Origin: Chloroflexota bacterium
GTDB taxonomy: Bacteria > Chloroflexota > Anaerolineae > Promineifilales > Promineifilaceae
Direction of reading: 5' to 3'
Assembly (NCBI GenBank): GCA_963169155.1
Contig: CAUJGI010000678.1
Location: 1-6,328 of the forward strand
Length of the DNA: 6,328 nt
Each line of letters begins with the position of its first letter. Position 1 is the first letter of the stretch. Shown piece after piece: positions 1 through 5,096 of this stretch. The notes beneath the pieces are model-generated. The model was given only the letters and a program-made list of their open reading frames with translations. It was not told the origin of the DNA and made no database searches. The translations under genes and the position numbers were made by a program.

Positions 1-1358
1 GCGCTGCTGGGATCAAATTCCAGGTAATGGGCAATCGCCGCCACGTTGCGCCCCAGCGGGGCCACCGTGCCGGGATGGTTGGGCCAGGTGGTGAAATAAT
101 CTTCCCAGGTGGCGGCGGTGGTGAAGGCCAGGGCCAGGAGGAGGATGAGGAGGGGAACGGCCGTTGACCAGGAAACGGTAATCGGTAATCGGTGAACGGT
201 GAACGGTAATCGGTGAACGGTTTTGGGTTGGCGCAGTTTGGCCAGCTCGACGAAGGGGAGGGCGGCGATGATGGCCATGGGGGTTTGGGCGGCGACTATG
301 CGGTTGAAATTGGGCGCGCTGAGGGTGAGCACGGTGGGCGCCAGCATTACCAACAGCCAGAGCAACAAGAACATGGGCAGCGGCTGTCGCCAGCGCCACA
401 GGGCGATAAGCAGCCCTGCGTAAAAGAACAGGCCCGTCCAGGCAGGCACAAAAATGGGGCGGTCAGGCACGTTATACGATTCCAGCGGGTCGCCGCTAAT
501 CGTAAATACTTTAACCGTGGCCAGCAGGTTGTCTAGCACCAGGCGCGGGTTACCGTCTAGCAGCTGGGTCAACGGCTCAATGGTGAACGCCCGCTCGCCC
601 GATTCCAGCCCCCGATTTTGCAGCAAAATGACAATCAGCGGCAGCACCACCAGCAGCGCCACCCCGCCCCACAGCGCCAGCGCCGTGAGCCGTCGCCGCA
701 GCGCCGCCCGATGAAACAGCCAGAGGTATCCAAAAAAAGCCACAAAGATAAAAGGCACAAATCGGGCGGGCTGGTAGGTGTACAACGTCAGCCCCAGCAA
801 AAACCCAGCCAGGGCGAAACGAGGCTTTGAAACCGGCTGGGTTTCATCGTCACCCCAGGCCCACCAGAAGGCCCACACCGCCAGGCCAAAAACAAACGGC
901 AGCGAGATGTGGCGCACGCCAAAGCGGCTGGCGGAGAGCGGCCAGTAAAGCAGGCTCAGCCAGGCCACAGAAATCCAGGCGGGGAGACGGCCGTACCAAC
1001 GCCGCACAAACAAATAAGTCACCAGCAGCAGCCCCATGCCACAAATCACCGCCGAAACGCGCAGCGCCAGCGGGTTGTAGGGCACCAGTTGCAGCACGAA
1101 AGCAACCAGGTAGTAATACAACGCCTCGCGCCCCCAGCCTTCGGTGATATAAAGCGGGCGGGCGCCCTGCACAATGTTCAGCGCCTGCCGCAGATCAATT
1201 GCTTCGTCAAAGTGGAAACCGGGGGGAACGGCCGTTAACTGCCACAGTCGCAAAAAAAGCGCGCCGGCCAACAGCAGCAGCAGCAGCACAATCTCTAGCC
1301 CGAGCGGCACGGTCCGGGCCGGCGCGGGAACAGGTGGTTCTTTGGCAGTTTGCAGCAT
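1..1358 (-). CDS. GT39-type (PMT_2-like) membrane glycosyltransferase, C-terminus cut by window edge
   Basis: The frame is open from an ATG at 1358 to the left edge, giving 452 codons without a stop, so the C-terminus is missing. It encodes a polytopic membrane protein: a short proline-rich N-terminus, a first membrane helix at about residues 20-38, then an extracytoplasmic loop with PPGFHFDEA, whose Asp51-Glu52 matches the acidic pair expected at the catalytic first loop of GT39/ArnT-like GT-C enzymes. Many further Leu-rich helices follow. The segment APNFNRIVAAQTPMAII (about residues 345-362) and the later WEDYFTTW resemble the C-terminal half of Anaerolineae GT39 proteins as I recall them. 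Such enzymes move sugars from a lipid-phosphate carrier to an acceptor outside the membrane; donor and acceptor are unknown here. ATG is the first possible start, since an in-frame TAA (the stop of the upstream gene) lies four codons before it. No strong Shine-Dalgarno sequence is visible; GAGGAAGAG in the end of the upstream gene is rather far away. Residues about 380-395 are encoded by a heptanucleotide tandem repeat. The family call is fairly sure, the role is not. Confidence 0.85.
   Translation of the reverse strand, partial: MLQTAKEPPVPAPARTVPLGLEIVLLLLLLAGALFLRLWQLTAVPPGFHFDEAIDLRQALNIVQGARPLYITEGWGREALYYYLVAFVLQLVPYNPLALRVSAVICGMGLLLVTYLFVRRWYGRLPAWISVAWLSLLYWPLSASRFGVRHISLPFVFGLAVWAFWWAWGDDETQPVSKPRFALAGFLLGLTLYTYQPARFVPFIFVAFFGYLWLFHRAALRRRLTALALWGGVALLVVLPLIVILLQNRGLESGERAFTIEPLTQLLDGNPRLVLDNLLATVKVFTISGDPLESYNVPDRPIFVPAWTGLFFYAGLLIALWRWRQPLPMFLLLWLLVMLAPTVLTLSAPNFNRIVAAQTPMAIIAALPFVELAKLRQPKTVHRLPFTVHRLPITVSWSTAVPLLILLLALAFTTAATWEDYFTTWPNHPGTVAPLGRNVAAIAHYLEFDPSS
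176..221. repeat. Heptanucleotide tandem repeat array, six units plus a partial, inside a coding region
   Basis: On the plus strand the units are CGGTAAT, CGGTAAT, CGGTGAA, CGGTGAA, CGGTAAT, CGGTGAA and a final CGGT, starting at 176, 183, 190, 197, 204, 211 and 218. Two unit types alternate irregularly. Six units are 42 bases, or 14 codons, so the array keeps the minus-strand glycosyltransferase frame open and encodes a repeated TVHRLP-type peptide at about residues 380-395, in a loop between two predicted membrane helices. Such arrays resemble the heptanucleotide STRR repeats known from filamentous cyanobacteria in form, not in sequence. An ACGGCCGT palindrome ends 12 bases before the first unit. 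Confidence 0.85.
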
Positions 1359-1367
1359 CGGTTTCTT

Positions 1368-3770
1368 TTACTCTTCCTCAACGGCCGTCAGTGGCAGCAG
1401 CAGCCGGTCGCCCGCGCCGTTGGGCAAGGTGAGGCGCGTCAGGCTGTCTGGGTAATACATGCCCACGTTAAGCCAGCGGATATTTTCCGGCAGATTGGCC
1501 GGAAGCGCCAACTCATGCAGTTCAATAAGCACATCGCCCGCACGCAGCGTCTCGCTGGCTGCATCCAGGCCATCAAACTGGGCCAGAATGGTGCCGTCTG
1601 GGGCCAGCACGTGTATGAAGATGGCCAATCGCTGCGCCGGTGCTTGCTCCATGCGCCAGACAGTCATCACTTTCATCGTTTGGCTTGGCTGGCCCGGCTC
1701 CAAAATACGCCACCCCAGGAAGGAAACGGCCGTATCCAACATCACGGGCAGGGTCACAGCCTGGGCTTCGTCTGGTACGGGCACCAGCACCGGGCTGGTG
1801 TAGGCCAGGTTGCTGGTTTGTTGGGCGAGGAATGGGGGCAGAACGGTCGTTTCGGAAAGTTGGTATGCGTGGATGGTGGTGCCGGAAACGGCCGTAAACG
1901 TCTGCCACGGAGTGTGCTGGGCCAACAGCGTTTCTTGCAAAAATGGGTCGATGGGCTGGCTGCCCGGCAGCAGCAGCACACTGTTCTCTGCAGCCAGCAG
2001 CAGCGCCCGCTGGGCGTCAAACCAACGTGGCTGCAAATCGTTGGTGTGCAGTTGGTTGGCAATAAATTCGCCCGGCACGTCGGCCAACGCCAGACCAGAC
2101 AGCAGCAAATTTACCGGCGGCGCAGCCTCATCCAGCAGGCGCGGCACTTCGTAAACGTAAATTGAGTTGCCAATCACCGCGTCTGGCGTCTGGCCGCGGA
2201 ACCAGTGCAGCGTGTCTGGATTTTCCTCGAAGCGTGACCCCACCAAATTGGCCGCGCTAATGGCATAAGTGCCCGGCAGCGGGTAATCCGGGTGAAACGG
2301 CAGCTGACCTGGGATACCGCGCGGCGGCCAGGCGGGGATGGGTTTGTAGCGAATGCCATATTGCTCTGGCGGCGTAGTGCCGAAGTAGCTCAGGTACACC
2401 TCGTCAATGTCATTTTGCGCCACATAGTCGCCCAATCCCGGCAAATCCTGCCCCCAATCCAGGTCAGACACCACCAAATAATTGAGGCCGTGGCGCGGGC
2501 CGCCCGCCAGCTCGTTGAAGTAGGTGAGGTAGTATGGGTAAATGCCCCAGGAGGCCACGACCAGCCAGGTGAGCAAGGCCAGTCCGGCTGCTTTTTGCCA
2601 ACGATGTTTTGCCAGGAGAACGGCCGTTCCGCCCCACACGTACAAAAAGGGCAGCATCGGCAAAATGTGCCGGTAGCCGATGTTCAGTGAGCTGGTCAGC
2701 GAGGTGGCATAATAGACCGCAGGCACCAGCCAGAGCGACACCTCCGCCAACCAGCCCCGGCGGTGCAGCAGGGCAATCAACCCAACGATGACCAACACAA
2801 GCAGGGGCAATGGCGTTTTGAACAGCAAAGCCACCACAAAAAAGGCAACTTTGCCACCACGATACACCTCGCCGTTCAGGTAAGCCAAATCCTGCCGATC
2901 CAGCCGGGCCAGCAAATCCTTGAATTCGGCCCAATGATACGGTGCAGGACCAGACAAATTCAGCCAGGGCAGCGGCCCCCAGGCAAAACCGTACGCCGCC
3001 CAGATGGTCAGCAAGCTAAGCAACCCCAGGCCAACCAATCGCAGCAGCCAGGGCCAGGCCGTCGTCCGCAGCTGCTGGCGTTTGTATAGGTGGGCCATCG
3101 TCACCAAAAAGAGAATTGGGTAGAGGATGAGGGCGGGAAATCCGGCAGTTTGGGCCAGCCCCAGCACAACACCTGCCAGCAGCAAGCGCGTCCAGGCTGA
3201 TTTTTGCAAATAGCGCCACCAGGCGTACACAGAGAGGAAGATGAGTGTGCTTTGGCCGACATCAGGGGTGACCAAACGGCCGTGTGCCAGCCAGTTTGGG
3301 TCAAACACCACCAGGGTCATAGCAACCAGTCCAGCAGTGGTGCCAAACTTCTGTCGCGTCCAGGCGAAAACGGCCGTGGCCAACAGCAGCGACAGCGCCA
3401 TCACCGGCAGACGCGCGAGAAAATAGATCTTGCGCGCAATGGTCGCATTGGCTTCCCACATAAAATTGCGGGCATAAACATGAAAATCGCCAGCCGCAAG
3501 CGCCGGGGAATCGAGTGGAAGCTGAACATCGGGCAACAGCAGCAGCGGCACCGCCGCCAGCGAATCCAACAGCACTGGGTGGCGCAGCTTCAGGGCTGTA
3601 TTACCGGTTTTTAAGTAGGTGTAGCCCCTGGAGATGTATTCAAATTCGTCGTATGTGCCCGAAGTCACGCGAATGGAACTAAGACTCACCCCGAACAGAA
3701 GCAGCAGCAAAACTACGGGCAAAAGCCGGGTAAGCAGCAGGTTGCGGAAGGCTGGAGTGACATCTTTCAT
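1368..3770 (-). CDS. GT39-type membrane glycosyltransferase, 800 aa, with soluble beta-rich C-terminal domain
   Basis: Predicted lipid-carrier-dependent glycosyltransferase of the PMT/GT39 GT-C superfamily. The first membrane helix is at about residues 16-33, followed by TYDEFEY with Asp41-Glu42, the likely catalytic acidic pair, and LRHP at 62-65. Other family-like motifs are FDPNWLAHGRLVTPD ending at Asp170, IGYRHILP with Gly365 to His368, YFNELAGGP around 417-425, and SDLDWGQDL with Asp438 to Leu443. About ten to twelve hydrophobic helices lie before residue 415. Residues from about 430 onward are mostly soluble, and about 672-795 look like a beta-sandwich (LGWRILEPGQ, WRMEQAP, FIHVLAPDGTILAQFDG, HELALPANLP, NVGMYYPDSLTRL), a tail I recall on many Chloroflexota GT39 proteins. 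The start is well fixed: an in-frame TAA lies ten codons upstream with no ATG, GTG or TTG between. No Shine-Dalgarno sequence is visible. The gene follows the GT87-like gene by 62 bases and precedes the next GT39 gene by 9, suggesting co-transcription. Substrate and acceptor are unknown. Confidence 0.9.
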   Translation of the reverse strand: MKDVTPAFRNLLLTRLLPVVLLLLLFGVSLSSIRVTSGTYDEFEYISRGYTYLKTGNTALKLRHPVLLDSLAAVPLLLLPDVQLPLDSPALAAGDFHVYARNFMWEANATIARKIYFLARLPVMALSLLLATAVFAWTRQKFGTTAGLVAMTLVVFDPNWLAHGRLVTPDVGQSTLIFLSVYAWWRYLQKSAWTRLLLAGVVLGLAQTAGFPALILYPILFLVTMAHLYKRQQLRTTAWPWLLRLVGLGLLSLLTIWAAYGFAWGPLPWLNLSGPAPYHWAEFKDLLARLDRQDLAYLNGEVYRGGKVAFFVVALLFKTPLPLLVLVIVGLIALLHRRGWLAEVSLWLVPAVYYATSLTSSLNIGYRHILPMLPFLYVWGGTAVLLAKHRWQKAAGLALLTWLVVASWGIYPYYLTYFNELAGGPRHGLNYLVVSDLDWGQDLPGLGDYVAQNDIDEVYLSYFGTTPPEQYGIRYKPIPAWPPRGIPGQLPFHPDYPLPGTYAISAANLVGSRFEENPDTLHWFRGQTPDAVIGNSIYVYEVPRLLDEAAPPVNLLLSGLALADVPGEFIANQLHTNDLQPRWFDAQRALLLAAENSVLLLPGSQPIDPFLQETLLAQHTPWQTFTAVSGTTIHAYQLSETTVLPPFLAQQTSNLAYTSPVLVPVPDEAQAVTLPVMLDTAVSFLGWRILEPGQPSQTMKVMTVWRMEQAPAQRLAIFIHVLAPDGTILAQFDGLDAASETLRAGDVLIELHELALPANLPENIRWLNVGMYYPDSLTRLTLPNGAGDRLLLPLTAVEEE

Positions 3771-3832
3771 GACACGATTCGGAGCGGCTTGGTGCTGTTA
3801 GCCAGCGTAAAAACAAAAGGAGGGAGGCAGAA
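3771..3832 (-). other. 62-base intergenic gap between the GT87-like and 800-aa GT39 genes
   Basis: This gap holds a pyrimidine-rich run just after the GT87-like stop and a small GCTG/CAGC inverted repeat (3794-3797 with 3803-3806, five-base loop) with no T-tract after it in the transcribed direction. I see no convincing terminator, promoter or Shine-Dalgarno sequence, so read-through into the GT39 gene is the simplest reading. Confidence 0.5.
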
Positions 3833-5026
3833 TCATTGGATGTGTGGGTTCACAACCAATGGTGGCTGTGGCGGCTGCAACCCTTTCCAGATAATGATCA
3901 CCAATGCGGCGACAAGCAAAACGACCACGGCAACCATCAAATAAAAGGCAACCGGAAAATTTTCGATGGGCCATTTGTAGTAATCGGCCACAATGGCCAA
4001 CGCCCCAAAAATGAAATAAATCGCGTGCAGGCGATATCGTTTGAGCAGCGGTGCCATAGAAAGTGCCAACATCGAAAAGTAGCCTGTATGCAGCTTGGGG
4101 GTTAGCAGCAAGATCACAATCAACAGCAGCGTCAGGTCCTCTACAACGCCAATTCGCTTCCAGGCAATAAACAGCAGAATAGCCCCTACACCGACTACAA
4201 ACAAAATCGACGGCCACTGCAAGCCTACTTGCTGGGCACCTTCGTGAAAGTTGTTCCATAAAGCGACTAAACTGACGCCACCAAATTGGAAAGGGTGCTC
4301 ACCTTCTTGCTGGGAGAAGTCCCAAAACATAGCCGCACGGCCAGCCAGAATAAGGAAGGGGGTTACGGCCGTAAAAAAAACCACCGCTGGAATCACCAAA
4401 TAATGCCACTTGCGGCTGTGCAAAAAGGCGATGGGCAAGATGATACCCCCGGTCAGCTTCACCAACACTGCTAGACCCATAGAAACGGCCGCAGAAAAAT
4501 GCTTGCGCTTCAAAAACAACAGCAGCGCCACGCCGATGAAAAAGACCACAACCGATTCGTCCTGGCGACGCAAGATGGTATTGCCAAAGGTAAGCGGATT
4601 GAGGAGGAAAAATACGGCCGTCCAAAATCCTTTGCGCCGTGTTTCTCCCATGTACAACAGCACCAGCGCACCCAAATAGTTAAACAGCGAGAAGTAAACC
4701 ATAAACGACAAAGTCGCCCACGGATTAATGTGTCCCAGCCTTCCAGCAAGATAAGCTGGGGGGATAAGGAGAAAGTTGGTTAGCGGAGGTGTGGTAGTGA
4801 ATACATCCCGATATAGCAGTCCACCGGAAAGAATCGTTTCCGTTCTGGCAATCCAGGGATCGGCAAAACGGGGCTGTTCAATCGAACCATAATAACCAGC
4901 TGGCCAGTGAATGAAATAAGCAATTGCCAGATACATAACCAGCAAGATCAGAAACAAGAAAAAAAGCTTAACTTCTTCTCGCCTGATAAAAGTCCTGGGT
5001 TCTTCCACTTTTTTCAACCTTGCCAC
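3833..5026 (-). CDS. GT87-like (DUF2029-type) polytopic membrane glycosyltransferase
   Basis: A 397-residue membrane protein with about nine or ten hydrophobic helices, the first at about residues 21-40 after a charged, Lys/Arg/Glu-rich cytoplasmic start. The loop after helix 1 carries FADPWIARTETILSGGLLYRDVFTTTPPLTNFLL (given here as FADPWIAR, SGGLLYRD and TTTPPL), with Asp56 and Asp74; this 'D...GG.-YRD...PPL' layout resembles GT87 polyprenyl-phosphate-mannose-dependent mannosyltransferases. LVKLTGGIILP and LLTPKLHTGYFSML also fit that family. The likely role is sugar transfer from a lipid-phosphate donor to an envelope glycan; a GT39 or unclassified GT-C assignment is possible. The start is uncertain. 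An in-frame TAG lies five codons before GTG 5026, but that GTG comes right after a terminator T-tract. GTG 5008-5006 (residue 7) has AAGG nine bases upstream and is a reasonable alternative, as is TTG at 5017. It is probably the first gene of the three-gene glycosyltransferase operon. It carries two exact copies of the ACGGCCGT palindrome and one variant. Confidence 0.82.
   Translation of the reverse strand: MARLKKVEEPRTFIRREEVKLFFLFLILLVMYLAIAYFIHWPAGYYGSIEQPRFADPWIARTETILSGGLLYRDVFTTTPPLTNFLLIPPAYLAGRLGHINPWATLSFMVYFSLFNYLGALVLLYMGETRRKGFWTAVFFLLNPLTFGNTILRRQDESVVVFFIGVALLLFLKRKHFSAAVSMGLAVLVKLTGGIILPIAFLHSRKWHYLVIPAVVFFTAVTPFLILAGRAAMFWDFSQQEGEHPFQFGGVSLVALWNNFHEGAQQVGLQWPSILFVVGVGAILLFIAWKRIGVVEDLTLLLIVILLLTPKLHTGYFSMLALSMAPLLKRYRLHAIYFIFGALAIVADYYKWPIENFPVAFYLMVAVVVLLVAALVIIIWKGLQPPQPPLVVNPHIQ
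5018..5021 (-). promoter_or_regulatory. Possible ribosome binding site favouring GTG 5008 as start of the GT87-like gene
   Basis: On the minus strand AAGG at 5021-5018 is followed by nine bases (TTGAAAAAA) and then an in-frame GTG at 5008-5006. This spacing suits initiation at residue 7 of the longest frame. The upstream GTG at 5026 has only terminator stem and a T-tract before it, so no ribosome site. A four-base match is weak evidence. Confidence 0.35.
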
Positions 5027-5029
5027 AAC

Positions 5030-5075
5030 AAAAAATGACTACGCAGCCAGGCCTAATAGCCTAACTGCGTAGTCA
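5030..5075 (-). terminator. Rho-independent terminator of the surface-protein gene
   Basis: TGACTACGCAG at 5036-5046 and CTGCGTAGTCA at 5065-5075 are perfect 11-base inverted repeats. Inside them, AGGC (5049-5052) and GCCT (5059-5062) can add four pairs beyond a 2x2 internal loop, leaving a six-base loop. On the minus strand the stem is followed at once by TTTTTT (5035-5030) and then GTT. There is no T-tract on the plus-strand side, so the terminator acts on leftward transcription coming out of the surface-protein gene, whose stop lies 21 bases before the stem. It ends only three bases before the first possible start codon (GTG 5026) of the glycosyltransferase gene. Confidence 0.88.
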
Positions 5076-5096
5076 ACACCAAACGACTAAAAACTG

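Larger units (their letters stand above)
157..4621. repeat. Dispersed highly iterated palindrome ACGGCCGT, 11 exact copies
   Basis: Exact copies lie at 157-164, 987-994, 1228-1235, 1381-1388, 1726-1733, 1888-1895, 2620-2627, 3276-3283, 3370-3377, 4365-4372 and 4614-4621. Three of these (157, 1228, 2620) extend to the ten-base palindrome AACGGCCGTT. Variants with one change lie at 4485-4492 (ACGGCCGC) and 1843-1850 (ACGGTCGT). A random eight-mer should occur roughly 0.1 times in this length, or a few tenths allowing for GC content. On the plus strand the left flank is usually purine-rich (GGGGA, GGAA, GAAA). All copies lie inside coding sequence of the three glycosyltransferase genes. None is present from 4622 to 6328. 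Confidence 0.9.

Noticed and set aside
13..399. Minus-strand frame of 128 codons overlapping the left gene in another phase
   Set aside because: It is a His, Pro and Arg-rich shadow of the glycosyltransferase, which is open across the whole interval in its own frame with helices and motifs that fit its family.
1272..1286. Run of five CAG units on the plus strand
   Set aside because: On the coding strand these are CTG codons for Leu in the first membrane helix of the left gene. Leu runs with CTG bias are common in this GC-rich sequence and explain the run.
1350..2165. Long plus-strand open frame of 271 codons
   Set aside because: It lies wholly antisense to the 800-aa glycosyltransferase apart from its first bases, is rich in Gln, Arg and His as expected from a GC-rich shadow frame, and has no recognisable domain.
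3794..3806. Small inverted repeat in the gap before the 800-aa gene as a terminator
   Set aside because: The stem is only four pairs and no T-tract follows it in the direction of transcription.
5071..5076. TTGACT on the minus strand as a -35 box for the glycosyltransferase operon
   Set aside because: It is part of the terminator stem, and no acceptable -10 sequence lies 16-18 bases downstream; TATTAG is only 12 bases away.
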